Notes: generated by a model not told the origin, from the sequence alone. A stretch of 60,856 bases of DNA from CAZRGV01 sp964599655 (GCA_964599655.1 CAZRGV010000020.1:1-60856); one strand, 5' to 3'; positions 8,764 through 18,067 are shown, counted from the stretch's first letter. Numbers and translations: made by a program.

Positions 8764-10110
8764 ATGCTGACCATCGGCGGCCCATCACACGGCGGCTACT
8801 GCGATGGCGTGACCCGTCGCGACTTTCTCAAGGTCGGCGGCCTCGTCATGGGCGGCCTGAGCCTGCCCCAGCTCCTCGCGGCCGAGGCGCAGGCCGGCCC
8901 TCGTCGCAAGTCGCACAAGGCGGTCATCATGATCTTCCTGGCGGGCGGCCCGCCGCACCAGGACATGGTCGACTTGAAGATGGATGCTCCCGAAGGAATT
9001 CGGGGCGACTACAAGCCGATCGACACCAACGTTTCGGGCATCCAGATCTGCGAGCACATGCCCCGGCTCGCCGCCATGATGGACAAGCTGGCCATCATCC
9101 GGTCGATCGTCGGTTGCCGCGACGAGCACACCGCCTATCAGTGCTTGACCGGTTATACCGAGACCCCCTTCAAGCGACTGGGCCGCCCGGCCCTGGGGTC
9201 GATCCTCTCATACCTGAAGGGCCCGGTCGACCCGGCCGTGCCGCCGTTCGTCGGCCTCTCGCCCCAGACCCGAGAGATGCGGTGGGGTGACCCGGGCCAT
9301 CCTGGCTATCTCGGCCTGGCGCATGCCCCTTATGCGCCGTTCCGCGGCGAGACGGTCGACCCGGCCGAGCTTGGCCTCAGCCTCGACCGGCTCAACCGCC
9401 GCCAGTCGCTGCTGAGCCAGGTGGACGATCTTCGGCGCCGGTTCGACACGGTGGCCGAGTCGATCGAGGGCATGGATGCATTCCACCGCGCCGCGTTCGA
9501 GATCCTCACCTCCAGCAAGCTGGCCAACGCTCTCGACGTGACGAAGGAAGATCCGAAGCTCCGGGCCAAGTACGGCATCGGCGACATGAAGAACGAGGCC
9601 GACGGCCCGCCGCTTTGCATGGATCACTTCCTCATGGCCCGCCGCCTGGTCGAGGCCGGTGCCCGTTGCGTCTCGATCTCCTTCGGCCGATGGGACACCC
9701 ACGGCAACAACTTCCGGTCGAACGCTGTGCGGATTCCCAAGCTCGACATGGCCCTGTCGGCCCTCATCCAGGACCTGCACGACCGGGGGCTCGACCGGGA
9801 CGTGGCCGTGGTCGTCTGGGGCGAGTTCGGCCGCACGCCTCGGATCAACAAGGATGCGGGGCGCGACCACTGGGCGAGGGTCTCGATGGCCATGCTTGCC
9901 GGCGGCGGCCTGCGCACCGGCCAGGTCATCGGCGCGACCGACCGCGACGGCGGCTACGCCAAGGATCGCCCCGTCCACGTCCAGGAAGTCTTCGCCACCC
10001 TGTACAATCACCTCGGCATCGGCCCAGAGACCACGGTACCCGATCGGACCGGTCGGCCGATGTACCTGCTCGACCTCCACAACTTCGCGCCGATCGCGGA
10101 ACTGGTCTGA
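8764..10110 (+). CDS. DUF1501 Tat-exported protein, paralogue 2
   Basis: A 448-residue DUF1501 protein with the Tat signal TRRDFLKVGGLVMGG. It has the same landmarks as the gene at 6000: IIMIFLAGGPPHQDMVDLK, CEHMPRLAAMMDK, VVWGEFGRTPRIN and AGRDHWARV. The Met at 8764 is chosen because GGGAGG lies six bases upstream and the protein then aligns with its paralogue from the first residue; an open frame extends 20 codons further upstream. It ends just before a strong hairpin terminator. Export through Tat and a hydrolase-like fold are supported by the family; the substrate is unknown. Confidence 0.88.
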   Translation: MLTIGGPSHGGYCDGVTRRDFLKVGGLVMGGLSLPQLLAAEAQAGPRRKSHKAVIMIFLAGGPPHQDMVDLKMDAPEGIRGDYKPIDTNVSGIQICEHMPRLAAMMDKLAIIRSIVGCRDEHTAYQCLTGYTETPFKRLGRPALGSILSYLKGPVDPAVPPFVGLSPQTREMRWGDPGHPGYLGLAHAPYAPFRGETVDPAELGLSLDRLNRRQSLLSQVDDLRRRFDTVAESIEGMDAFHRAAFEILTSSKLANALDVTKEDPKLRAKYGIGDMKNEADGPPLCMDHFLMARRLVEAGARCVSISFGRWDTHGNNFRSNAVRIPKLDMALSALIQDLHDRGLDRDVAVVVWGEFGRTPRINKDAGRDHWARVSMAMLAGGGLRTGQVIGATDRDGGYAKDRPVHVQEVFATLYNHLGIGPETTVPDRTGRPMYLLDLHNFAPIAELV

Positions 10111-10129
10111 TCACGTCGCGTCGCGACAC

Positions 10130-10203
10130 AAAACGAACCCACCCGGCTCTGGGTGTTCCTCTCCAACGAGAAAGGAACCCCCGGAGCCGGGTGGGTTCGT
10201 TTT
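10130..10203. terminator. Bidirectional hairpin terminator with a 20-base perfect stem
   Basis: The arms at 10130-10149 and 10184-10203 are perfect reverse complements (left arm AAAACGAACCCACCCGGCTC). The 34-base loop itself contains complementary TTCCT and AGGAA segments flanked by G and C runs, so the hairpin can continue inward. An A tract on the left and a T tract on the right let it stop transcription from both the DUF1501 gene (+) and the small basic protein gene (-). Confidence 0.85.
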
Positions 10204-10229
10204 TGGAATCTCGGCGAGCCAGTCGCGTC

Positions 10230-10373
10230 TCAGAGACCGACGCCGCCTCGGTGCTTGCGCTTGCGAGGGTTGCGGACCCCTTGGATCTTGGGTCGACGGC
10301 CCTTGGCGACGGGCGAGCTATCGCACTTCTTCCGCCACTTCGCGCTCTTGCGATGCTTGGTCTTGATCTTCAT
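10230..10373 (-). CDS. Small, very basic conserved-looking protein
   Basis: A 47-residue protein starting MKIKTKHRKSAKWRKKC, with about 18 Lys/Arg/His and a C-terminal Arg-Lys-rich tail ending GGVGL. It has no membrane segment. The composition suggests nucleic acid or ribosome binding, like small ribosomal or rRNA-associated proteins, but no named family could be recognised. The Met at 10373 is preferred because upstream codons in the same frame look random. It has its own convergent terminator, which supports it being a transcribed gene. No strong ribosome binding site is visible (GAGCGAAT about 15 bases upstream). Confidence 0.55.
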   Translation of the reverse strand: MKIKTKHRKSAKWRKKCDSSPVAKGRRPKIQGVRNPRKRKHRGGVGL

Positions 10374-10526
10374 GGTTCGATTCGCTCGGGCGAGAACGCC
10401 CGCCTGGTCCCATCGTGTTCGGCCCGATCGTCCGGGAAAACCGATATTGTGCAAGGTCTCGGGCCGAGAATCAACCCGAACTGGCATGAATCGGTCGTCC
10501 CGGACGCATAAACTTGATCCGATCGT

Positions 10527-11774
10527 TCAGGCCAATGATCGATCGGCCTTGGGCAGCAACTGGGCGAAGTCAAGGTGGTTGGGGCACGCCTGTCTGGCGG
10601 CTTCGAGGTCGGCCCCCTTCCAGTCTCGCTCGTGGTCGGCCAGCTCGGCGTAAAGGCGGCGCGCTTCACCCCGATACCCGTGGTGGTCGTGATACGTCAG
10701 GTAGCGTGTCAGGTCTCCGAGGCGGGCCTTCGTGCCAGCTGCGGCCGAGCAACGGCCGTCGCAATCGGCGCAGAGGGTCGGGCCGTGAGCGAGGGAGGCG
10801 TCACGAAGGGCGCGGATATCGGCTTCCTTGAGCGGTTCGAAGCGTCGCGCGGCGTCGACATTTTCTCGAATCTGATCGGTATTCCGCATCGAGACGCACG
10901 AACTGGCGATCCGCTCGTCGGTCCAGATCGCGTGCAAGAGGCCCTGGTAAGGCGAAAGGTTCCGTTGCTTGAGAGCCGGGACGCGCTTGATCACCTCGTC
11001 GAGTGGGCCACCCTGGGTTGCGTTTCCAAACTGCCCGGCCACCTGCTTCATCGAAATCAGGCCGATCCCCTTCTTCCAGCAGGCGTCGAGCGCCTTGTTC
11101 AAGGGGGCGTCCTTGTCGAGCCAGGGGGTGTACTGGAGCATGATGGCGTCGAGGAATCCGCCTTCGGCCGCACTCTGGAGAAACGCAGCGCGGTCCTTAT
11201 GGTGCGACGAGAAGCCGACGAACTTCGCCTTGCCCGACTTCTTGATCGTCTCGACCGTTTCCTTCAGTTCCTTGCTCTTGGGCCAGGTCACGCCGGCATC
11301 CGGGTCGTGGTCGCCCAGAGCGTGAATGAAGAACAGGTCGATGTAGTCGGTGCCGAGCGCCTCGAGCCTCTGGTCAAGCATCGGGATGAGCTGCCGGGGC
11401 TCGCGAGGCGAATCCTTGGTGACCAGGAAGATTTCCTTGCGGACCTCGGGCATTTGCTGGAACCACCGCTTGATCCCGGGTTCCGAGCCGTACGACTTGG
11501 CCGTGTCGTAGTAGCGAACGCCGTTCGCATAGGCGAACCGCAAGAGGCGATCAAGTCCCGGGTTGCGCCAGGTACCGAGGTTGAGAATCGTGACATCGAC
11601 GCCCGTCTTGCCCAGGGGGCGGCGCGGTAACGTCGTCTTCGCTGCCGGTTGGTCGTCGGCGGCTCGGCTCGAGCCAGACGCGAGCGTCGCCGCCGTGGCG
11701 GCCGCGACGGCTCCGGTCTGAAGGAATTCGCGACGATTGACGTTCTCCGCCCTCTGTGCGTCGTGGCCTTGCAT
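10527..11774 (-). CDS. Tat-exported aldo/keto reductase
   Basis: A 415-residue aldo/keto reductase with an N-terminal Tat signal (NRREFLQTGAVAAATAA, residues 13-29). The barrel follows the signal. The catalytic tetrad is visible as Asp90 and Tyr95 in YYDTAKSYG, Lys120 in FLVTKDS and His151 in FFIHALGD, so it should be an active NAD(P)H oxidoreductase. The C-terminus has clustered cysteines (CADCDGRC and a later ACP), a pattern seen in exported AKRs that may bind a metal or Fe-S cluster. ATG at 11774 follows AGGAGG; the in-frame TTG just before it is less likely. NADPH use outside the cytoplasm is unexplained, as for related planctomycete proteins. Confidence 0.85.
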   Translation of the reverse strand: MQGHDAQRAENVNRREFLQTGAVAAATAATLASGSSRAADDQPAAKTTLPRRPLGKTGVDVTILNLGTWRNPGLDRLLRFAYANGVRYYDTAKSYGSEPGIKRWFQQMPEVRKEIFLVTKDSPREPRQLIPMLDQRLEALGTDYIDLFFIHALGDHDPDAGVTWPKSKELKETVETIKKSGKAKFVGFSSHHKDRAAFLQSAAEGGFLDAIMLQYTPWLDKDAPLNKALDACWKKGIGLISMKQVAGQFGNATQGGPLDEVIKRVPALKQRNLSPYQGLLHAIWTDERIASSCVSMRNTDQIRENVDAARRFEPLKEADIRALRDASLAHGPTLCADCDGRCSAAAGTKARLGDLTRYLTYHDHHGYRGEARRLYAELADHERDWKGADLEAARQACPNHLDFAQLLPKADRSLA

Positions 11775-11929
11775 CAATCCGGCCCTCCTGGGTTGGTCGT
11801 ACCAGCTCTCCCAATCGGGAGTGACACGCGTCGTCCCGCTGACTAAACTACGCCAGCTCCGCGCGGGTGTCGAGTCATTACCCGACTTTCCTGTGAAGGG
11901 AGCGCCAAAGGGAACGACGCCTGGCCGCC

Positions 11930-12124
11930 TCAGGCTTCGACCATCAGGGACGCGTCCGCCACGGCTGGGCGAAAATTGGACAGGATCTCTTCGCGGAAGA
12001 CCGGGACATCGCCGGGGGCCTCGATACCGATTCGGACCTGGTTCCGGTCGATCTTGACGACGGTCACCACGATGTTGCCGTTGATGACGATCTTCTCGTT
12101 CAGCTTGCGGCTCAGGACGAGCAT
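11930..12124 (-). CDS. csrA: CsrA translational regulator
   Basis: A 64-residue carbon storage regulator. It begins MLVLSRKLNEKIVI and contains the RNA-contact strand VRIGIEAPGDVPVFREE, the family's signature. CsrA dimers bind GGA motifs in mRNA leaders and control translation and stability. The ATG at 12124 is preceded by GGAGGGGAAC, and upstream codons in frame are non-homologous. The length fits the family (about 61-70). In many bacteria csrA sits with flagellar genes; here it is alone, divergent from ispF, so its targets cannot be inferred from context. Confidence 0.92.
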   Translation of the reverse strand: MLVLSRKLNEKIVINGNIVVTVVKIDRNQVRIGIEAPGDVPVFREEILSNFRPAVADASLMVEA

Positions 12125-12498
12125 GTTCCCCTCCGTGTCAGTCGATTGAGATCCTGCGTCTGCTGTCAATCTTCATCGCAACTGGCTCAGCCGCGACGTC
12201 AGGGAGTGTAGAGCACCGTCCATGCCGAGGTGGACGATTTTTTCCTCGATTCCCCATAAGATCTTTTCCAGGAACGACATAAAATCTTTCATGTTTTTGC
12301 CGCGGATTTCCGAGATCCGGGTATTTTGTACAGAGAGTGTGATAGAACTTCCCAAACCATCCACCGGCCTCATCGAAAATGGGAAGCCCGTTCCTACCGG
12401 CATGCCCGGGGATTGGCAAAGTGGGCAATCGCGGGGTACGATCCCTGAGTGAGTTCCGGCGGTTGGAGACGGTGTTGGATCGGGAAGGGAGAACTCGA
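12125..12498. promoter_or_regulatory. Divergent csrA/ispF regulatory region
   Basis: A 374-base region between two divergent genes, with an AT-richer island at about 12235-12335. It must hold both promoters, but no clear -35/-10 pair was identified. A 39-codon open frame (12173-12292, minus) with an amphipathic start MKDFMSFLEKIL lies just upstream of csrA but lacks a ribosome binding site; it is not called as a gene. Confidence 0.45.
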
Positions 12499-12981
12499 GT
12501 GCGCGTAGGGATCGGCCACGACACGCACCGCCTGGTGGAGGGGCGTCCCTTGATCCTGGGGGGCGTGCGCATCGAGCACGAACGGGGATTGATGGGCCAC
12601 TCCGACGCCGACGTGGTGCTGCACGCCCTCGCGGATGCCTTGCTCGGCGCCGCGGCCCTTGGAGACATCGGCGAGCACTATCCCGACACCGACCCTCGCT
12701 GGAAGGACCTGGACAGCGGTCGTTTGCTTTCCGAGGTCGTCCATCGTATTCGGGGCGACGGCTGGCGGCCGGTCAATTGCGACCTAGTCATTCACGCCCA
12801 AGCTCCCAAACTGTTACCCCACAAACCGGCCATCCGCGCCAACATCGCCCGATTGCTCGACCTTTCCGAGCAGGCCGTCAACGTCAAGGCGAAGACCGGC
12901 GAGCATGTCGGGCCGATCGGCCGGGGTGAGGCGATCTCCTGCGAGGCCGTGGTTCTCTGCGAACCGGTCTCGCCGCGATGA
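12499..12981 (+). CDS. ispF: 2-C-methyl-D-erythritol 2,4-cyclodiphosphate synthase
   Basis: A 160-residue IspF. It converts CDP-methylerythritol 2-phosphate to the 2,4-cyclodiphosphate with loss of CMP, the fifth step of the MEP isoprenoid pathway. The zinc site is visible as Asp8 and His10 in GIGHDTHRL and the His of LMGHSDADVVLHAL. The substrate-binding C-terminus reads VNVKAKTGEHVGPIGRGEAI. The start is a GTG at 12499 with GGGAG upstream; the longer open frame before it is not conserved. Length is typical (about 158). The downstream cysS gene follows on the same strand 101 bases later. Confidence 0.93.
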   Translation: MRVGIGHDTHRLVEGRPLILGGVRIEHERGLMGHSDADVVLHALADALLGAAALGDIGEHYPDTDPRWKDLDSGRLLSEVVHRIRGDGWRPVNCDLVIHAQAPKLLPHKPAIRANIARLLDLSEQAVNVKAKTGEHVGPIGRGEAISCEAVVLCEPVSPR

Positions 12982-13082
12982 GGACGCCGACGCGATCCCA
13001 TCACGGCGTTTCTGGGAAACGACGAAGATTCCGCTTGTCCGCTCACTTTTCAACCGAGTCACCGTCAACGAGCCGTCCGACC

Positions 13083-14585
13083 ATGTCGCTCCGCGTCTAT
13101 AACACGCTGACCCAGACCAAGGAACCGTTCCAGACCGTGCAGCCCGGCAAGGTCGGCATGTACGTCTGTGGGCCAACGGTCTACTCGCCCAGCCACGTCG
13201 GCCACATGGTCGGACCGGTCATCTTTGACACCATCAAGCGCTACCTCGTTTACTGCGGGTTCGAGGTCACCTGGGTCGTCAACATCACCGACGTCGACGA
13301 CAAGCTGATTCAGCGCGTTCGCGAAGAAGGGGCCACTGAGCGCGACATGGCCGCCCGCGTCAAGGCGCTGGCCGAATCCGTGACGGCCGACTACCTCAAG
13401 TGCCTCGACGCGCTCGGCGTCGACGGGATCGACCACATGCCGCGCGCCACCGAGCACATCGCCGACATCATCGCCATGACCCAGGGCCTCATCGACAAGG
13501 GTTTCGCCTACGAGTCGAAGGGGGACGTTTACTTCGATGTCACTCGGTCTCGCGACTACGGCAAGCTCAGCCACCGCGACCCCGAGGAGCTCCAGGCGGG
13601 CGCCCGGATCGAGCCCACCTCACTGAAGCGTCACCCCGGCGACTTCGCCCTCTGGAAGAGTTCCAAGCCTGGCGAACCGGCCTGGGAGAGTCCCTGGGGG
13701 CCCGGCCGCCCCGGCTGGCACATCGAGTGCTCCGCCATGAGCATGAAGCTCCTCGGCGAGCACTTTGACATCCACGGCGGCGGCCTCGACCTGGTCTTCC
13801 CCCACCATGAAAACGAGGTCGCCCAGTCCGAGTCGTACACGGGCAAGCCGTTCGCCACGTTCTGGCTGCACAATGGACTGCTCACCAAGGGCGGCAAGAA
13901 GATTAGTAAGTCCGACCCCGAGACGATTGTGCAGATGAGCGACCTGCTCGAAGCACACGACGCCGATACCTTGCGGGCCCTGCTGCTCTCCAGTCATTAC
14001 CGGCGCCCCATCGACTACAGCACCAGCCGTCTCGACGAGATTGCCCGCAGCCTTCAGGCCTTCCGCAACCTCTTCGATCGCTTTGAGCGCCTGACCGGCG
14101 CGTCGTTCTACGACCTGCCCGCCCCGACTCGCCGCGCCGACTTCGAGCCGGGAGACTCCGCCTTGCTACGCGAGGTTGCCGAGCTCCGGGGCCATTTCCT
14201 GAACGCCATGGACGACGACTTCAACACCGGGGGCGCGCTCGGCACGCTTCACGAACTGGTTCGCACGCTCAACCGCTTCGCCGATACCGCCCGGCTCGAC
14301 GCGACCGACCGCGATCCTCGCGACCTCGACCAGTTTCGCCAGGGGATGGTCGTCCTCAAGGAGCTGTGCCAGATTCTCGGCCTCTTCCGACGTCCTCCAG
14401 CTCGCTCGCGGAACGCCCAGGACCGCCTGACGGCTCCGTTGCTCGACCTGCTGGTGGATCTCCGTTCACGACTTCGGAAGGAGAAAAACTTCGCGATGGC
14501 CGATGACATTCGAAGGCGGCTCGCCGAACTTGGCGTGGTCCTGGAAGACCGCCCCGACGGAACGCACTGGAAGATCGACGCGTAG
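13083..14585 (+). CDS. cysS: Cysteinyl-tRNA synthetase
   Basis: A 500-residue class I aminoacyl-tRNA synthetase that charges tRNA-Cys. The zinc-binding Cys29 lies in MYVCGPTVYS, the HIGH motif is HVGH (38-41), WHIECSAM and HHENE give the remaining zinc ligands, and the KMSKS loop is KISKS (273-277). The C-terminal part holds the DALR-like helical domain (DDDFNTGGAL) and a short anticodon-binding tail. The ATG at 13083 is chosen by homology to MSLRVYNT; the 35 residues encoded upstream are low-complexity and unlike the family. Together with ispF and ruvC it forms a housekeeping run. Confidence 0.95.
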   Translation: MSLRVYNTLTQTKEPFQTVQPGKVGMYVCGPTVYSPSHVGHMVGPVIFDTIKRYLVYCGFEVTWVVNITDVDDKLIQRVREEGATERDMAARVKALAESVTADYLKCLDALGVDGIDHMPRATEHIADIIAMTQGLIDKGFAYESKGDVYFDVTRSRDYGKLSHRDPEELQAGARIEPTSLKRHPGDFALWKSSKPGEPAWESPWGPGRPGWHIECSAMSMKLLGEHFDIHGGGLDLVFPHHENEVAQSESYTGKPFATFWLHNGLLTKGGKKISKSDPETIVQMSDLLEAHDADTLRALLLSSHYRRPIDYSTSRLDEIARSLQAFRNLFDRFERLTGASFYDLPAPTRRADFEPGDSALLREVAELRGHFLNAMDDDFNTGGALGTLHELVRTLNRFADTARLDATDRDPRDLDQFRQGMVVLKELCQILGLFRRPPARSRNAQDRLTAPLLDLLVDLRSRLRKEKNFAMADDIRRRLAELGVVLEDRPDGTHWKIDA

Positions 14586-14651
14586 CGTCGTGTCCGGCCA
14601 CGAGACCATCAACCGTCAAGGTCGTCTGAAATCCCAGGGAGGGCCCCATCG

Positions 14652-15212
14652 ATGGCGATGATCGCGCCTGGATCGAGCAAGGAGGACGCGTCGTTGCCGG
14701 TTCCAGGCCGGGTTCTGGGGATCGACCCCGGCCTGAACGTGACCGGCTACGCGGTCCTCGAGCCTTCCGGGCGAACCGTGCGCGTCGTGGAAGCCGGCGT
14801 GATCCGCGCCGCCCGTGCCTCCTCGACGCTTGGCCGTCGACTCGAAACGATCCACGAAGGGGTGCTCGAGATCCTCGACGCGTTCCCGCCCGGGGCCCTC
14901 GCCCTGGAACAGGTTCACAGCCACGTCAAGCACCCTCGAACGGCCATCCTGATGGCCCATGCGAGAGGCGTGATTATCCTGGCGGCGCAAAGCCGTGGCG
15001 TGCCGGTTTTCGGCTACGCCGCCGCCCGGATCAAGAAGAGCCTGACCGGCAGCGGCAAGGCCCCCAAGGAACAAATGCAACGCGCGATTCGGACCGAACT
15101 CGGCCTCGACCGCCTGCCCGAACCGCACGACGTCGCCGACGCCTGCGCGATCGCCCTCTGCCACGTCCACACCGCCCGGAATCGACTCGGTCGCGGCGAG
15201 CTTTCCCTCTGA
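14652..15212 (+). CDS. ruvC: Holliday junction resolvase RuvC
   Basis: A 186-residue RuvC endonuclease, which cuts four-way DNA junctions made by RuvAB branch migration. The acidic active site is intact: Asp25 in LGIDPG, Glu86 in LALEQVHS, and Asp160/Asp163 in HDVADACAIA. The N-terminus is about 18 residues longer than usual. ATG 14652 is kept because GGGAGGG precedes it, but a start nearer VLGIDPG is possible. ruvA and ruvB are not nearby. Confidence 0.93.
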   Translation: MAMIAPGSSKEDASLPVPGRVLGIDPGLNVTGYAVLEPSGRTVRVVEAGVIRAARASSTLGRRLETIHEGVLEILDAFPPGALALEQVHSHVKHPRTAILMAHARGVIILAAQSRGVPVFGYAAARIKKSLTGSGKAPKEQMQRAIRTELGLDRLPEPHDVADACAIALCHVHTARNRLGRGELSL

Positions 15213-15310
15213 CTCCCAGGCAAAGGCCCTCTGGCCTTTCTCCGGACAGGAACGCGTTCCTCCGCGACGGGACGTGCGATACACTCTCGGAACCCAAGGA
15301 GGAACTCTCG

Positions 15311-17452
15311 ATGAGAACCTGTCCGCGAATCGGTCGGCCGATTCTCCTTTTGTTCGTCGCGCTGACGCTTGTCGGCGTCCCGGCCTTCGCCAAGGTCGAG
15401 ACCTGGCGGCACGACTCCGCGTCGGCCTTCGAGAAGGGCAAGACGGAACACGTCGTCATCTCCGACGCCGGTATCCTCCGCCTCGCCCGCTCGGTCGAGC
15501 CGACCGCCGCGCTGGACGCCTCGCATGTCTGGGCCCTCGCGCGGACCAAGGACGGCACCCTCTTCGCCGCCACGGGCGACGCGGGTAAGGTCTTCCGACG
15601 CGAGGCCGACAAGCCCTGGGAAGTCGCTGTCGACGTCGAGGATACGCAGGTGCTCAGTGTCGTCGCCGCGTCCGACGGCCGCGTCTTCGCCGGCACAGGC
15701 CCGAGCGGTCAGGTCGTCGAGATCTCCGACCCGAAGCATCCCGCCTCCCGGCCCGGTCCGGACGTCAAATACATCTGGGACCTTGCGGTTTCTCCCGACG
15801 GCACCCTCTTCGCCGCCACGGGACCCAACGGCCAGCTCTGGAAACGGTCCAAGGGGGATGAGGCCTCCTGGACGCTCGTCCTCGACAGCCCCCACCCCCA
15901 CCTGCTCTGCGTGGCCGCCGCCCCGGATGGCTCCGTTTTCGCCGGCAGCGACGGCGAGGGTCTGATTTACCGCGTCGGACCCGACGGCAAGGTCTCGGTC
16001 CTTTACGACGCACCGCAGCACGAGATCCACACCCTTCGGATCGGACCCGACGGCGCGCTTTACGCCGGCACGGCCGACGGCTCGAGTTCCGACCGCGGTT
16101 CGTCCCGCTCCAGTTCCAACAGGACGACCGAGAACGCCCCCGATCCGCATCGCGACACCCGCGTGTTCACCGTGGCGCGTCGGGTTTCGGCTCAGCAACC
16201 TCCTTCGCAACGCCCTGGCCCGTCGAGCGATACCCCCGGCGGTACCGCGCGCCCTCGCTCGGGGCCTTCGGGCGAAAATGTGGTCTACCGGATCGGGGCC
16301 GACGGCGCCGCTCGCGAGATCTTCCGCGCCCGTGCCTTGATCTTCGCCCTCGCCTGGCAAGGTGATCGCCTCCTGATCGGCACCGGGCCCGAAGGCCGCC
16401 TTTTCGAGGTTCGCGACCTCGGCCGCGAGTCGGCCCCGATCGCCCGGCTCGACCACGGCCAGATTCTCGCCTTGCTCCAAGATGCCAGCGGGAATGTCCT
16501 CCTCGGCGCGGGCGACCCCGGCGCGGTCCTCCGGCTCTCGCCCAGGTACGCCGACGCCGGTACCCTCACCTCCGACGTCCTCGACACCAAGCTCATCAGT
16601 CGCTTCGGAGCCCTGACCTGGCGGGCCGAATGTCCGAAAGGAACCACCCTCGCGTTGCAGGTCCGCACCGGAAACGTCGGCGAGCCCGACGAGACCTGGT
16701 CCGACTGGTCGCCTCCCCAGACCGACCCGGCCTCCGCGATTGCTCGCGTCCCCAACGGCCGATTCGCCCAGTATCGCGCCCGGCTCTCGACCGACGACCC
16801 TTCGAAAACGCCGGAGTTGAAGGCTGTCTCCCTCCGCTACCAGACCGTCAACCTGCCGCCCGAGATCGGCAAGATCACCGTCCCCGACCTCAGCGAGGCC
16901 GACGGCGCCACGCGACGGACCCGCCTTGACCTGAAGTGGGATGCCTCCGACCCCAACGACGATGACCTGTCGTACACGCTGGCGATTCGCAAGGAGGGCT
17001 GGCCCGACTGGGTCGCGATCAACAACGGCAAGCCCCTCACCGAAAAGGCGTACGCCTGGGACACCACCGCCGTCCCCGCCGGCCTCTACCAGGTTCGCGT
17101 TCAGGCCACCGACCGACCCTCGAACCCTCCCGACGAGGCCCTCACCCGCACCCTGACCAGCGAGCCATTCCTCGTCGACCACCTCGCCCCGACCGTGACC
17201 GTCTCCCAGGCGGGGGACACGATCAAGGCCACCCTGAACGACGACCTGACCCGCCTGGTCAAGGCCGCCTACGCCCTCGACGGTGGCGACTGGGTCCCCG
17301 TCTTCCCCGATGACGGCCTCTTCGACACGCGCAAGGAATCGCTCACGATCCGCCTCCCCAATCTGAAATCGGGTACTCATGTCCTGATGATCCGCACCAC
17401 AGACGCCGCTGGCAATGACGCCACCGGCGATCTCGTCTTTCAGACCCCTTGA
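15311..17452 (+). CDS. Exported beta-propeller protein with C-terminal Ig/Y-Y-Y-like domains
   Basis: A 713-residue protein. A Sec signal peptide (residues 1-27, ending VPAFA) is followed by repeated blades with the motif (D)GTLFAATG...G.(V/L)(F/W) and DGSVFAGSDGEGLIYR, giving a propeller over roughly residues 50-420. A Ser/Arg/Pro-rich low-complexity insert (about 258-320) breaks one blade. The C-terminal third has fibronectin/Ig-like strands (LDLKWDASDPNDDDLSYTLAIR and FLVDHLAPTVTV), as in sensor Y-Y-Y domains. AAGGAGG precedes the ATG. It is probably periplasmic or surface-bound and may bind glycans or proteins; no enzyme motif is seen. Confidence 0.8.
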   Translation: MRTCPRIGRPILLLFVALTLVGVPAFAKVETWRHDSASAFEKGKTEHVVISDAGILRLARSVEPTAALDASHVWALARTKDGTLFAATGDAGKVFRREADKPWEVAVDVEDTQVLSVVAASDGRVFAGTGPSGQVVEISDPKHPASRPGPDVKYIWDLAVSPDGTLFAATGPNGQLWKRSKGDEASWTLVLDSPHPHLLCVAAAPDGSVFAGSDGEGLIYRVGPDGKVSVLYDAPQHEIHTLRIGPDGALYAGTADGSSSDRGSSRSSSNRTTENAPDPHRDTRVFTVARRVSAQQPPSQRPGPSSDTPGGTARPRSGPSGENVVYRIGADGAAREIFRARALIFALAWQGDRLLIGTGPEGRLFEVRDLGRESAPIARLDHGQILALLQDASGNVLLGAGDPGAVLRLSPRYADAGTLTSDVLDTKLISRFGALTWRAECPKGTTLALQVRTGNVGEPDETWSDWSPPQTDPASAIARVPNGRFAQYRARLSTDDPSKTPELKAVSLRYQTVNLPPEIGKITVPDLSEADGATRRTRLDLKWDASDPNDDDLSYTLAIRKEGWPDWVAINNGKPLTEKAYAWDTTAVPAGLYQVRVQATDRPSNPPDEALTRTLTSEPFLVDHLAPTVTVSQAGDTIKATLNDDLTRLVKAAYALDGGDWVPVFPDDGLFDTRKESLTIRLPNLKSGTHVLMIRTTDAAGNDATGDLVFQTP

Positions 17453-18067
17453 GCCCGAATCCGCGGGGATCGTCTCTTATTGCGACGATTCCTGGCTGAC
17501 CCTCCGAAGATCGCCATTTTGGCGCATGTTGAATAATTTCGTGGAGTATCTTGGCCCACGTTCGTGATCGTCCAGCGGTATGGCCCAAGTCGATCCGAGG
17601 CGGGCCGCTTGCCAGCCACACCCTGCCGCGGCCTTTGCGACTAGGCATACGCTTCGTCGATCTCGACTCGGACGCCCGCCTCGAGGGTGAGCGGGAGTTT
17701 CCTCGCGGCCAGCTCATCTGGGCCTTGATTTCCTCCCATGTCGCCCGCTTGCCGGGGTCCTCCTCGGGAGCGATCAATATTGTTACCAATAAATCTTTAA
17801 ACTCATTAGTAAAAAAATTTTAGGATGATTTATCTTAGGTCTTGTTCCGGGCCTCCTGGATCAGGCGGAGGCGATCCTCCGGCGGCCACGAGCGGAGATG
17901 AGCCCGCCTTCGTTCCGCATGGCAGGCAGGTTTGGGGAGACCCAGGTCGATTGCTCACGATGCCTCGGCAGGCGGGGTTGAGCCAGTCGTCCGGCGGCAA
18001 GCCGTGGCCAACCGTTGGAGGATCTGCCTTTGAGAGTAGGACCATTTCCAATGACTCGCGGTGCGCC
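17453..18067. other. Intergenic region with an AT-rich island and a possible gene remnant
   Basis: About 600 bases without a confident gene. An AT-rich island lies at about 17775-17840. Just beside it, on the minus strand, two out-of-frame segments read PEEDPGKRATWEEIKAQM (about 17715-17765) and ELAARKLPLTLEAGVRVEID ending in a stop at 17641. Together they resemble one short frameshifted coding remnant of unknown family. The rest shows no motif. Confidence 0.4.

Noticed and set aside
12173..12292. 39-codon open frame upstream of csrA (MKDFMSFLEKIL...)
   Set aside because: It has an amphipathic start but no ribosome binding site and no recognised family; it may be chance in an AT-richer promoter region.
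15014..17380. A 788-codon open frame antisense to ruvC and the propeller gene
   Set aside because: The translation is Gly/Arg/Val-rich without motifs, whereas the plus strand has clear RuvC catalytic residues, a signal peptide and propeller repeats.
17641..17790. Short frameshifted coding remnant beside the AT-rich island
   Set aside because: Two fragments look protein-like, but no family was recognised and the total is under 50 residues, so it is only noted in the intergenic entry.
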